Assembly: GCF_001881565.1 (NCBI RefSeq)
Contig: NZ_MPDJ01000005.1
Location: 539,890 to 603,889, forward strand
Origin: Eisenbergiella tayi
GTDB lineage: Bacteria > Bacillota > Clostridia > Lachnospirales > Lachnospiraceae
Reading direction: 5' to 3'
DNA length: 64,000 nucleotides
Below the pieces are notes generated by a model. That model saw only the letters and a program-made list of their open reading frames with translations, was not told the DNA's origin and did no database searches. Below are positions 27,159 to 36,264 of this stretch, piece by piece. Every line of letters starts with the position of its first letter. Position 1 is the stretch's first letter. The translations under genes and the position numbers were made by a program.

Positions 27159-27537
27159 CCGGAGCCCTGAGAGCTGTTCCTGTATGGGAGCCGTTCCCGC
27201 CCGGAGGTCCTTCCTGCGGCGGATTTCTCCGCCTGTACGGCGGGCACCGGGGGAAAGTGGTTGATAAGTGAATCACGCAAAAATGGAGATATTTCTTACT
27301 GCCCCGCTTTTCTTTGCTGCGGTTCGCCCAAATGGCGCTGTCTGACGAACGAAGTGAGGAGTTTCAGCCATTTAACCGCAGCAAAGAAAAACGGGACAGT
27401 TAGAAATACCCCATTTTTACGTCTGAACATATCAACCACCTTCCCCCGGCGCCCGCCGTACAGGCGGAGAAATCCGCCGCAGGAAGGACCTCCGGGCGGG
27501 AACGGCCCCCATACAGGAACAGCTCTCAGGGCTCCGG
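27159..27537. repeat. Giant palindromic element (379 nt)
   Basis: The outer arms are 108 nt each (27159-27266 and 27430-27537), with only 3 mismatches by direct reading. The inner arms (27279-27324 and 27374-27418) are also complementary with several mismatches, and the centre (ATGGC...GCCAT) closes the hairpin. All three outer-arm differences would be G-U wobbles in a minus-strand RNA. It lies between the AraC regulator and uxuA. It encodes no convincing protein. It resembles a large repeat-type insertion; whether it occurs elsewhere in the genome cannot be seen here. Confidence 0.9.
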
Positions 27538-27575
27538 CCACACCCCACCCCCATAAAAGAAAGCGAGGTTCCCCC

Positions 27576-28649
27576 ATGCAAATGACATTAAGATGGTACG
27601 GAAGCAGATTTGATACCGTAACCTTGAAACAAATCCGCCAGATCCCCGGCGTAACCGGCGTGATCTCCACCCTTTACGACTCCGTTCCCGGAGAAGCCTG
27701 GCCCCTTGAGGACATTCTCTCCCTCAAAAAAGAAATTGAGGATGCGGGCCTGCAGCTCGCCGGCATTGAAAGCGTAAACATCCACGACGCCATCAAAACA
27801 GGCTCCCCGGAAAGGGATGCCTACATAGACAATTACATCACCACTCTGGAAAACCTGGGAAAAGCGGATATCCATATGGTCTGCTACAACTTTATGCCCG
27901 TTTTCGACTGGACAAGGACCGAACTCGCCAGAGTACGCCCGGACGGCTCCACCGTTCTTGCCTATACTCAGGAAGCAGTGGACAAACTGAATCCGGAAAA
28001 TATGTTTGCCTCCATTGCCGGCGATACCAACGGCACAATCATGCCCGGCTGGGAACCGGAGCGCATGGAGAAAATCAAAGACTTATTCGCCATGTATGAG
28101 GATATCGATGAAGAAAAGCTGTTTGCCAACCTGAAATATTTCCTGGAACGCATCATGCCTGTCTGCGATAAGTACGATATCAACATGGCCATCCATCCCG
28201 ACGATCCTGCCTGGAGCGTTTTCGGCCTGCCCCGCATCATCATCAACAAGGAAAATATCCTGCGCATGATGAAAATGGTGGATAATCCGCACAACGGCGT
28301 TACCTTCTGTTCCGGTTCCTACGGCACGAACCTGCAGAACGACCTGCCCGACATGATCCGCTCCCTCAAAGGCCGGATTCATTTTGCCCATGTGCGGAAC
28401 CTGAAGTTCAACAGCCCCACGGATTTCGAAGAATCCGCCCATCTTTCCTCCGACGGCACTTTTGACATGTATGAAATTATGCTGGCCCTCTATGATATCG
28501 GTTTTGAAGGCCCCATCCGCCCCGACCACGGCCGGATGATTTGGGATGAGGTGGCGATGCCCGGCTACGGACTCTATGACAGGGCTTTGGGCGCCGCCTA
28601 TCTGAACGGCCTCTGGGAAGCTATTGTAAAATCTCACAGCGGCAGATAA
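27576..28649 (+). CDS. uxuA: Mannonate dehydratase
   Basis: A 357-aa enzyme converting D-mannonate to 2-keto-3-deoxygluconate in hexuronate breakdown. It starts MQMTLRWYGSRFDTVTL and contains the family's HPDDPAWSVFGLPRI, CSGSYGTN, HFAHVRN and RPDHGRM metal and active-site blocks. The start at 27576 follows GCGAGG; the frame is open far upstream through the palindromic element, but that part is not protein-like. It is first of uxuA-uxuB-uxaC. Confidence 0.95.
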   Translation: MQMTLRWYGSRFDTVTLKQIRQIPGVTGVISTLYDSVPGEAWPLEDILSLKKEIEDAGLQLAGIESVNIHDAIKTGSPERDAYIDNYITTLENLGKADIHMVCYNFMPVFDWTRTELARVRPDGSTVLAYTQEAVDKLNPENMFASIAGDTNGTIMPGWEPERMEKIKDLFAMYEDIDEEKLFANLKYFLERIMPVCDKYDINMAIHPDDPAWSVFGLPRIIINKENILRMMKMVDNPHNGVTFCSGSYGTNLQNDLPDMIRSLKGRIHFAHVRNLKFNSPTDFEESAHLSSDGTFDMYEIMLALYDIGFEGPIRPDHGRMIWDEVAMPGYGLYDRALGAAYLNGLWEAIVKSHSGR

Positions 28650-28697
28650 TCCGCCGCCCTCTTAAGAACTTTTAAGAAAACAGAAAGGATATTCACT

Positions 28698-30314
28698 ATG
28701 GAATTAACACAGAAAGGCATTTCCCAAAAGGATAACTGGCAGGCCGCAGGCTATGATCTGCCGCAGTTCGATATCCCCGCCGTTACGCAGAATACCCTGG
28801 CCGCACCGGAATGGATTCATTTCGGTGCCGGGAATATCTTCCGCGCGTTCCAGGCCAACGTGGCCCAGTGCCTTCTTAATAAAGGGATTCTCCATACCGG
28901 CCTCATCGCCGCGGAAGGCTACGATTATGAGATCATAGAAAAAATGTACCGCCCCCACGATAATCTGGGCATCCTCGTCACCTTAAAGTCTGACGGAAGC
29001 ATGGAAAAAACCGTGGTGGGAAGTATCGTGGAGTCCCTGATCCTGGACAGCCAGGATGAAGCGGAATACGGACGCCTGAAGGAAATTTTCTGCGCCCCTT
29101 CCCTGAAAATGGCCAGCTTTACCATCACGGAAAAGGGCTACAGCCTGGTAAACGGCAAAGGAGAGCTGCTCCCGGATATCGCCTCTGATTTCCAGGCAGG
29201 CCCCTCCGCTCCCAAAAGCTATCTCGGAAAGGTAGTTTCCCTTGTTTATGAACGCTTCGAAAAAGGCGCCCTTCCCATCGCACTGGTGAGCATGGACAAT
29301 TGTTCCCATAACGGGGATAAGCTGTATGCCGCCGTCAATGCGTTTGCCAGGGCCTGGGAAGAAAACGGGCTTATTTCCCACGGTTTCCTCGCCTATATCA
29401 ATGATAAAAGCAAAGTCTCCTTTCCCTGGACCATGATTGACAAAATCACTCCCCGTCCGGATCCTGCCGTGAAGGCGGCACTGGAAAAGGACCATATTGA
29501 CGGCCTGGATCCGGTTATCACCTCCAAAAACACCTATGTGGCCCCCTTTGTGAATGCGGAGGAATGTCAGTATCTCATCATAGAAGATGCCTTCCCCAAT
29601 GGAAAGCTTCCTCTGGATCAGTGCGGCATTATCTATACCTCCCGCGAAACGGTAGACAAGGTGGAAAAAATGAAGGTGTGCACCTGCCTGAATCCCCTTC
29701 ATACCGCTCTTGCCATCTATGGCTGCCTCCTGGGCTATACTCTCATTGCCGATGAGATGAAGAATCCTCTGCTTAAGAAAATGGTGGAGATGATAGGCTA
29801 CAGGGAAGGACTTCCTGTGGTGGTGGATCCCGGCATTCTGGACCCCGGACAGTTCATTGACGAAGTGGTCACCAAACGGATTCCCAATCCCTTCATGCCG
29901 GATACTCCCCAGCGGATCGCTACGGATACCTCACAGAAGCTGCCCATCCGTTTCGGAGAAACCATTAAGGCATACAAAGAATCCTCCCGGCTGTCCCTGG
30001 AGGACCTTCATATCATCCCTCTTGTTTTTGCCGGATGGCTGCGTTATCTGATGGCTGTGGATGATCAGGGCACGCCTTTTGAGCCTTCCTCCGATCCTCT
30101 GCTGGAAACAGCGCGCTCCTTCGTGTCTTCTTACCGTCTCGGCAGCATACCGGAGGATCTGTCAGGACTGGATCCCCTCCTTGCCGACAGTAAAATCTGG
30201 GGCGTTGATTTAATCGAAACCGGCCTTGCCGATTTGGTAAAGGATTATTTCCGTCAGCTAGGCGCCGGTACCGGAGCAGTTGAAAACACCCTGCAGAAAT
30301 ATATAGGAGAATAG
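28698..30314 (+). CDS. uxuB: Fructuronate reductase (mannitol dehydrogenase family)
   Basis: A 538-aa NAD-dependent polyol dehydrogenase. The Rossmann segment FGAGNIFRAFQANV is near the start, and KVSFPWTMIDKITPRP is the family block for substrate binding. Its place between uxuA and uxaC points to reduction of D-fructuronate to D-mannonate rather than mannitol oxidation. AAAGGAT precedes the start. The uxaC gene begins 3 nt after its stop. Confidence 0.92.
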   Translation: MELTQKGISQKDNWQAAGYDLPQFDIPAVTQNTLAAPEWIHFGAGNIFRAFQANVAQCLLNKGILHTGLIAAEGYDYEIIEKMYRPHDNLGILVTLKSDGSMEKTVVGSIVESLILDSQDEAEYGRLKEIFCAPSLKMASFTITEKGYSLVNGKGELLPDIASDFQAGPSAPKSYLGKVVSLVYERFEKGALPIALVSMDNCSHNGDKLYAAVNAFARAWEENGLISHGFLAYINDKSKVSFPWTMIDKITPRPDPAVKAALEKDHIDGLDPVITSKNTYVAPFVNAEECQYLIIEDAFPNGKLPLDQCGIIYTSRETVDKVEKMKVCTCLNPLHTALAIYGCLLGYTLIADEMKNPLLKKMVEMIGYREGLPVVVDPGILDPGQFIDEVVTKRIPNPFMPDTPQRIATDTSQKLPIRFGETIKAYKESSRLSLEDLHIIPLVFAGWLRYLMAVDDQGTPFEPSSDPLLETARSFVSSYRLGSIPEDLSGLDPLLADSKIWGVDLIETGLADLVKDYFRQLGAGTGAVENTLQKYIGE

Positions 30315-30317
30315 CCC

Positions 30318-31757
30318 ATGAAAGCTTTCATGAACCAGGACTTTCTGCTGTCCAACGAGACGGCCCGCACTCTTTATCACACCTATGCGGAACAAATGCC
30401 CATCTTCGATTACCATAATCACCTGTCCGCACAGGAGATTTACGAAGACAAAGGCTTCACCAATCTCACCCGGGCCTGGCTGTACGGCGACCATTACAAA
30501 TGGCGCGCCATGCGCACCGCCGGTTTCCCGGAAGAACTGGTCACCGGCCCCCGCGGGGAGTTATCCCCCGGGGAACGGGAGGAATCCGACTGCCGGCGCT
30601 TCCGTGCCTGGGCGGAAACCATTGAAGGTTCCATCGGGAATCCCCTATACCACTGGACCCACCTGGAGCTGCAGCGGTACTTTGATGTCACCACCCCTCT
30701 TTCTGCGGAAACTCACGAAGAAATCTGGAATACCTGCAACGCCAAACTGTCCTCTCCTGACTTTTCGGTCAGGAACCTGCTGAAAAAGCAGAATGTCCAA
30801 ATACTGTGCACCACTAATGATCCCTGTGAGGATCTGCATTATCACCGTCTGCTCAGGGAAGAAGGCTTTTCCGTACAGGTACTGCCTACCTTCCGTCCTG
30901 ACAAGGCCTATCTGATAGGGAAAGAGGATTATCCTCAATACCTGGACTCTCTGGGAAAGGCCTGGGGCAATCCCATCAGCTGTCTGTCTGATTTGAAAGA
31001 AGCACTCTGTTCCCGCCTGGATTTCTTTATCCGGGAAGGCGGCTGCCTGCTTTCGGATCACAGCCTGGAGGGCTGCATTTACGCCCCGGCCTCCGATGAA
31101 GAAGCCCAGGATATCTTTGCCAGGCGCATGGAAGGCAGCGCGCTTACACTCGACGAACGCCGCCGTTTCCAGGGGAACGTCCTCACGTTCCTCGGAAAAG
31201 AATACGCCGCAAGGGATATTGCGATGCAGCTCCATATCGGCGCCCTGCGGAATAATTCCAGCCGTATGCTGAAGGCCGTCGGCCCGGATACCGGCTTCGA
31301 CAGCACTGATGATTTCATTTATGCGGGCGAGCTTTCCGCTCTTCTTAATTCCATGGACAGCACCGGAGAGCTTCCCAAAACAATTCTCTACTGCCTGAAC
31401 CAGAGGGATTATGAAATGCTGGCGGCCATGTGCGGCAACTTCCAGTCCGCTCCCTTCCGCGGAAAAATACAGTTCGGAACCGCCTGGTGGTTCTGTGACA
31501 ACAAACGGGGAATGGAGGCCCAGCTGGAGGTGCTTGCCTCCTTAAGCCTGCTGCCGGTAAGCATCGGCATGCTCACGGATTCCAGAAGCTTCCTCTCCTT
31601 CCCGAGACACGAATATTACCGCAGGATTCTCTGTAATAAAATCGGTCAGTGGGTGGAGGAAGGCGAATATCCCTGCAATATGGACTATCTCGGCAAAGTA
31701 GTACAGAATATCTGCTATAATAACGCCCTTCAGTACCTGAAAGGGACGGATGCATAA
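30318..31757 (+). CDS. uxaC: Uronate isomerase
   Basis: A 479-aa amidohydrolase-fold isomerase converting glucuronate/galacturonate to fructuronate/tagaturonate. It has FDYHNHLSAQEI (metal-binding HxH), NVQILCTTNDP, LQLHIGALRNNS-type (here MQLHIGALRNNS) and the C-terminal TDSRSFLSFPRHEYYRR signature. AGGAGA lies 8 nt before the ATG. It is the last gene of the uronate operon. Confidence 0.96.
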   Translation: MKAFMNQDFLLSNETARTLYHTYAEQMPIFDYHNHLSAQEIYEDKGFTNLTRAWLYGDHYKWRAMRTAGFPEELVTGPRGELSPGEREESDCRRFRAWAETIEGSIGNPLYHWTHLELQRYFDVTTPLSAETHEEIWNTCNAKLSSPDFSVRNLLKKQNVQILCTTNDPCEDLHYHRLLREEGFSVQVLPTFRPDKAYLIGKEDYPQYLDSLGKAWGNPISCLSDLKEALCSRLDFFIREGGCLLSDHSLEGCIYAPASDEEAQDIFARRMEGSALTLDERRRFQGNVLTFLGKEYAARDIAMQLHIGALRNNSSRMLKAVGPDTGFDSTDDFIYAGELSALLNSMDSTGELPKTILYCLNQRDYEMLAAMCGNFQSAPFRGKIQFGTAWWFCDNKRGMEAQLEVLASLSLLPVSIGMLTDSRSFLSFPRHEYYRRILCNKIGQWVEEGEYPCNMDYLGKVVQNICYNNALQYLKGTDA

Positions 31758-31802
31758 ACAACCGTCCCTCCCCTGGAAGCAGGCCGAACACGGCCTACTT
31801 CC
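31742..31802. other. Tandem hairpins between convergent genes
   Basis: AGGGACGG/CCGTCCCT (31742-31749, 31762-31769) is followed by GGAAG.AGGCCG/CGGCCT.CTTCC (31775-31802). Neither has a T-run. They may end transcription from both sides poorly, or protect the mRNA end. Confidence 0.45.
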
Positions 31803-31806
31803 TCAC

Positions 31807-32556
31807 TCAATTCACCAGCCTGCGGTATATCCCTTCTATCTGCCCTTCCTCCAAACCACAGTATGTAAGATACTGTCTTATCCCGCCATAACATTCCATG
31901 ACATGGTCATAACAGAGCGCGATCGTCTCCGGATGGGAATACATCAGAGACATGGCTTCCGGCGGCATATCCACCTCATAATCGTCAAAAAAATCCTGTC
32001 TTTTCCTGCTCAGATTCACATAAGACTGCCCGTAATTGGTCATACAATCCTGCTTATCCGCTCCCGCCATCATCATCAGCAGCAGAGCTAGCACCCCCGT
32101 CCGATCCTTTCCTCCTGCACAGTGGAACAGAAGGCAGCCTTCCTGTACGTCTGCTATAAAGGTGAAAATTTCTTTGATTTTCTCCTTATCTTCCAGAAGC
32201 TGAAGGTACATTTCTCCTAAATCAACCACAGCGCCCTCTCCGGCATACCGGCTCATATCCCCGGCCTCTCCCCTTAAAAAGGGAACATTTTTCCACAAAA
32301 CCCCGGAAACCCCCGCCAGTACATCCGGCTTTCTGCAGACCTCTCCGTCACTGCGCAGATCCAGTACGGAAGTAACCCCATACCGAAGCAGGAACTGTAC
32401 ATCGCTTTCACTCAATTCACTGATATCATCTGCCCGCAGAAATCTGTGATAAGCCGTCTGTCCCCCCTCTTCTACAGGATAACCGCCTAATTCCCTCACA
32501 TTGCTTGCGAAGACAAGCGGCAGACGCACCCAGTTTTTTTCATAATCTTTTTCCAT
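31807..32556 (-). CDS. Tyrosine-phosphatase-like protein (Y_phosphatase3)
   Basis: A 249-aa cytoplasmic phosphatase of the LipA / tyrosine-phosphatase type. The N-terminal NVRELGGYP and LRADDISELSESD blocks and the P-loop HCAGGKDRTGV (nucleophile Cys, binding Arg) are intact. Family members remove phosphate from tyrosine or phosphoinositides. It starts 2 nt after the second permease gene stops and is the last gene of the phn-type operon. It may release phosphate from an imported ester (inference). Confidence 0.9.
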   Translation of the reverse strand: MEKDYEKNWVRLPLVFASNVRELGGYPVEEGGQTAYHRFLRADDISELSESDVQFLLRYGVTSVLDLRSDGEVCRKPDVLAGVSGVLWKNVPFLRGEAGDMSRYAGEGAVVDLGEMYLQLLEDKEKIKEIFTFIADVQEGCLLFHCAGGKDRTGVLALLLMMMAGADKQDCMTNYGQSYVNLSRKRQDFFDDYEVDMPPEAMSLMYSHPETIALCYDHVMECYGGIRQYLTYCGLEEGQIEGIYRRLVN

Positions 32557-32558
32557 TT

Positions 32559-33383
32559 TTATTTCCTAACCTTTGCCGTAATATAGCTGCTCAGTATTTC
32601 AATGACGAACATGGACAGAAAAATCACAAGGATAATCGTCGTAATCGAACTGTATTTATATTGGTAAATTGCTCTGTTCAGCAGCATTCCTATACCGCTG
32701 ACCCCCACCATGCCAAAGGAAATGCTTTCCGCGATATTGCTCTCAAACCGGATAGCGATCCAGGATATAAAACCGGGTATGCTCTCCGGCAGCAGCCCCT
32801 TCAGGACTATATCGATCCACCTTGTCCCGGAAGCCCGCATAGCTTCGATCGCGCCGCCTCCCTGTTCCTCTATGGTGGCGATAAAGCTTTTGGTCAGATA
32901 TCCAATGACGGGAAACATCAGCCCGATCATGCCGCCCGTGTTCCCGAAGCCGATACTAGCCGCCACCATCAGCACCCAGACGAGGGCGGGTACGGCCCGT
33001 ATGACCGCCACGATACCTTTGATCGCCGCTGCCAGTATGGGAAGCGGTGTGATATTCGACGCGGCCAGGAATGCCAGAATCACGGAAATCACCGCGCCCG
33101 CCAAAAGAGAGACCACAGCAAGCGCCATACTTATGCCGATGCCGGCGGCTATATCCGGCAGAATTGTCAGATTGATCGCAGCCATTCTGCGCAGAACCGG
33201 CCCCACGTTGGACAGCCGTTCCACAAATTTTCCCATATCAATTCCCAGCCCCATAAAGCTGCCGATAAAACCTGCTGCCAGCACAATAACAGCCAGCCCT
33301 TTTTTTAATCCGGTGCCTGCCGGTTCTATTCTGTATTCTTCCATTTCTGCTTCCATCGTTGTCCTTTCTCCCTTATCCGTCAT
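32559..33383 (-). CDS. phnE: Phosphonate-type ABC permease (PhnE-like), second
   Basis: A 274-aa inner-membrane permease with about six hydrophobic helices. It has the binding-protein-dependent transport domain; the EAA-type loop reads AIEAMRASGTRWIDIVLKGLLPE. It is the paralogue of the preceding gene. Its ATG overlaps the preceding stop (ATGA). Two different PhnE proteins should form the pore together. The start at M10 (GGGAG site) is an alternative. Confidence 0.9.
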   Translation of the reverse strand: MTDKGERTTMEAEMEEYRIEPAGTGLKKGLAVIVLAAGFIGSFMGLGIDMGKFVERLSNVGPVLRRMAAINLTILPDIAAGIGISMALAVVSLLAGAVISVILAFLAASNITPLPILAAAIKGIVAVIRAVPALVWVLMVAASIGFGNTGGMIGLMFPVIGYLTKSFIATIEEQGGGAIEAMRASGTRWIDIVLKGLLPESIPGFISWIAIRFESNIAESISFGMVGVSGIGMLLNRAIYQYKYSSITTIILVIFLSMFVIEILSSYITAKVRK

Positions 33384-34186
33384 CGTATCATGCGGCGTAT
33401 TTTATTCGTCATAAATTCAGTGAGCAGCACAATAATAATAACCACCAGAATGATGGCACAGGCTTCCTGATATTTAAACAGCTTCAAATTAGTCTGGATG
33501 AGAACACCGATCCCGCCTGCCCCGACCATGCCAAGAATGGCGGAAGCCCGTATATTTATCTCAAAAGAAAACAAAGTCCAGTTTATCCATGAGGGAAGGA
33601 ACTCCGGAATCAGCCCATGGACAAGCACCTGTCCGTAACTCGCACCTGCCGTCTGCAAAGCTTCCAGATGGCTTCCGGCAATTTCACTGATACTTTCCGC
33701 ATAGCTCCGTGAAAGAAAGCCCAGTGTGGCTATAATCAATGCCAGAAGCCCCACGATTTCACCCACTCCGAACATATAAACCAAAATAGAAGCCCAAACC
33801 AGAACCGGGACATTTCTCAAAAAAGAAATAATCCCTCTGCAAAGCAGGCGCAGCGGCGTTATGGGATTCGTTTTATCCGACATGAGCAGGCCGAAAAGAA
33901 AGGACAGGGCCGTAGACAGATAGGTTGCCGCCACGGCGAAAAGCACCGTATCTATCACAGCCGGCACATAAGCCCTGATATTTTTAAAGGAAGCCGGCAG
34001 GAATTTTATGACAAAAAACCGGACAAAGGCCGGAAACCCTTTCACCGCTTCCGAAGGTGATATTTCCAGATAAGCCATACAGCCGCAGAAAACCACCGCC
34101 GCTCCCAAAAGAACCAGTAGCCCCCGGTTCACCCGCTCCCTGGAAACCGGGAATGTATCCGCTCTTTTTCCCGCCAATTCAGCCAT
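33380..34186 (-). CDS. phnE: Phosphonate-type ABC permease (PhnE-like), first
   Basis: A 268-aa permease, with a basic N-terminus and about six membrane helices. The coupling loop is HLEALQTAGASYGQVLVHGL. It overlaps the ATPase gene by 8 nt. It works with the second PhnE-like protein to carry a phosphorus compound across the membrane. Confidence 0.9.
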   Translation of the reverse strand: MAELAGKRADTFPVSRERVNRGLLVLLGAAVVFCGCMAYLEISPSEAVKGFPAFVRFFVIKFLPASFKNIRAYVPAVIDTVLFAVAATYLSTALSFLFGLLMSDKTNPITPLRLLCRGIISFLRNVPVLVWASILVYMFGVGEIVGLLALIIATLGFLSRSYAESISEIAGSHLEALQTAGASYGQVLVHGLIPEFLPSWINWTLFSFEINIRASAILGMVGAGGIGVLIQTNLKLFKYQEACAIILVVIIIVLLTEFMTNKIRRMIR

Positions 34187-35003
34187 TCTGAACCACCACC
34201 TTTTTTACAGATACCTGCCTGGACGGCCCTGATTCCTTCAATTTCATTTCATGCTCTTTCCCCTGATATATGAAGGCCGTCATCTCTTCCGTCAGTTCGT
34301 CCGGCGCGCCGTCAAAAACCACCTGTCCGTCCCGTATCCCCACGATACGGCTGGCATAGCGGCGTGCAAAATCCACCTGATGCAGGTTTACTATACAGGT
34401 AAGCCCTCTTTCCGAGGTAATATCATGCATCTGTTCCATAACAATTTCCGCAGATTTGGGATCCAGGGAAGCGATGGGTTCATCCGCCAGCAGCAGCTTG
34501 GGCTCCTTAATCAATGCCCTGCATATCCCTACCCGCTGCATCTGTCCGCCGGAAAGGGCATCCGCCCTTTTATAAGCCTGATCCTTCAGGCCGACCTTTT
34601 CCAGCAGCGCAAAGGCGGCTTTTCTTTCCTCCCTGCTGTATTTTCCCAATAGGCTTTTCCACAGGGGCATATGCCCCAGACGGCCGTAAAGCACATTTTT
34701 AACCACATTGACGCGCCCTATCAGATTATAATTCTGGAATACCATTCCGATTTCGGAGCGGAGCATCCGCAGCTTTTTCCCTCTGGCCCCGCTTATTTCC
34801 TGCCCGTCAAACAGTATTTTCCCATCCGTCGCATCGATCATCCGGTTAATACAGCGTATCAGTGTGGATTTTCCTGCCCCCGAAGGCCCGATTACCACCA
34901 CGAAATCCCCTTCCTTAAAGTCGATGCTCACATCCCGGAGGGCAACCGTATCCTTGTCATAACGCTTGGTCAAATGTTCTATATGAAGCAGTACCTTATC
35001 CAT
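34179..35003 (-). CDS. phnC: Phosphonate-type ABC ATPase (PhnC-like)
   Basis: A 274-aa ATP-binding subunit. Walker A is GPSGAGKST, the Q-loop MVFQNYNLIG, the signature LSGGQMQRVG, Walker B LLLADEPIASLD, and the switch His is in NLHQVD. It starts at 35003 with AAGGAG upstream, 4 nt after the phnD stop. The last ~25 residues form a charged tail beyond the usual domain. Confidence 0.94.
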   Translation of the reverse strand: MDKVLLHIEHLTKRYDKDTVALRDVSIDFKEGDFVVVIGPSGAGKSTLIRCINRMIDATDGKILFDGQEISGARGKKLRMLRSEIGMVFQNYNLIGRVNVVKNVLYGRLGHMPLWKSLLGKYSREERKAAFALLEKVGLKDQAYKRADALSGGQMQRVGICRALIKEPKLLLADEPIASLDPKSAEIVMEQMHDITSERGLTCIVNLHQVDFARRYASRIVGIRDGQVVFDGAPDELTEEMTAFIYQGKEHEMKLKESGPSRQVSVKKVVVQNG

Positions 35004-35007
35004 TTTC

Positions 35008-36021
35008 TTATTCTCCTTCAATATGCAGCGCTTCCAGAGTATCATAAACCACCTTATAATCCTCTTCGCTGACATCTATAAAACGTATGGAAGGGTCCCC
35101 ATGCACTTCTTCAAAATAACTCGCATCCGAATAATTGAGAAAAAATTCCTTCAGCTTTGCCTTCAGGCTTTCGGGAAGATCGCCGCGGACAACATAAGCA
35201 GGATTGGGAATCGTATCCGTCCGGTCGATAACCTTCAGCTTTCCATCCTCCAGCGCGCCTGCCTGCACCATCTGATCAATCACGGAGGCCGCTACCGCGC
35301 CCGCATCATAATCTCCCATGGCAACGCCCGTTGCAACAGAAGGATGCTGTCCGGCAAACGCCACGGTATCAAAGAAATATCCGCTGTTCTCCAACAGATC
35401 CGGATCCAGAGAAAGCTTATTTACCAGCTTGGCCTTGGGATACATATAACCGGAAGAAGACGCCTGATCCACAAAGGCAAAGGTTTTCCCTTTCAGATCC
35501 TCAAGCGTATTGATTTCCTCATTGTCCGCCTGCGTAATGAAGGCTGTATAATATTCAGAAGCCATAGGCGTGCTCACCAGAAGCTGGGCATTAGCTCTTT
35601 CTTTTGCCTGGTAGTAGCTCATGGGGCTTACCAGCATGACGTCAATGTTGCCGCTCGCCATTCCTTCAATCCCCACGGAATATTCCGTGCCTTCCATCTC
35701 CTTTACCTTAATTCCGAGAGCCTCTTCCATAGCCCTGCTGAATTCTTCATGCTTCTGCCCCACATTCGGGTTATTTTCATTCGGCATCTGAACCACCGTG
35801 ATTTCTTCCGGCCAATCTTCCGCCTGCAGGTCAGTCCCTTCCTGAGCTGTACTTCCATCCTGCGCTCCTTTTCCTTCCTGCGCTGTATTTACCTCCTGCG
35901 CCGCATCCGGGGCGGAACCGTTTTCCGCCCGTACTGTCGGCCCGCAGCCGGGCAATACCGCCATAATACCTATTATCATTGTCAGCGCCGCCGCACAAAC
36001 CTTATTATTTTTTCTTCTCAT
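35008..36021 (-). CDS. phnD: Phosphate/phosphonate-binding lipoprotein (PhnD-like)
   Basis: A 337-aa lipoprotein with lipobox LPGC (Cys26), then a low-complexity linker with an AQEG/AQDG repeat (about residues 35-65). The PhnD-type binding domain follows: GTEYSVGIEGMASGNIDVMLVSPMSY (in part), FAFVDQASSSGYMYP, and DAGAVAASVIDQM. The family binds phosphonate, phosphite or phosphate esters. The start at 36021 has AGGAG 9 nt upstream; the open frame to 36111 lacks a signal. It is first of the five-gene operon. Confidence 0.92.
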   Translation of the reverse strand: MRRKNNKVCAAALTMIIGIMAVLPGCGPTVRAENGSAPDAAQEVNTAQEGKGAQDGSTAQEGTDLQAEDWPEEITVVQMPNENNPNVGQKHEEFSRAMEEALGIKVKEMEGTEYSVGIEGMASGNIDVMLVSPMSYYQAKERANAQLLVSTPMASEYYTAFITQADNEEINTLEDLKGKTFAFVDQASSSGYMYPKAKLVNKLSLDPDLLENSGYFFDTVAFAGQHPSVATGVAMGDYDAGAVAASVIDQMVQAGALEDGKLKVIDRTDTIPNPAYVVRGDLPESLKAKLKEFFLNYSDASYFEEVHGDPSIRFIDVSEEDYKVVYDTLEALHIEGE

Positions 36022-36172
36022 TTCCTTTTGCTCCTTCCACTGCATCATCTCAAGCAGCCAGCTGTTTTCCATGTGATTCCTTCGGTAGGATAACACGGCT
36101 TTTTTCCGCAATCCACATAGACGGAGTTAAAAATTCGTAAAAAATAAGGCACTGTGTACAAATTCAGACAGC

Positions 36173-36214
36173 CTGTATTAAATTTTACAAAATCCTGATA
36201 TTTTTTAAATACAG
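36173..36214. promoter_or_regulatory. Inverted repeat between phnD and TetR
   Basis: CTGTATT (36173-36179) and AATACAG (36208-36214), about 28 nt apart, in the divergent promoter region. This could be a binding site for the TetR protein; no exact short palindrome typical of TetR was seen. Confidence 0.3.
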
Positions 36215-36264
36215 AATCCTTTATACTTCAAATGGAAACGACGCTTAATACAGGAGAAAAGAGA

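Noticed and set aside
27261..27575. N-terminal extension of uxuA, or a separate gene, reading through the palindrome
   Set aside because: The sequence is dictated by the inverted repeat on both strands; the conserved UxuA start and its ribosome site are at 27576.
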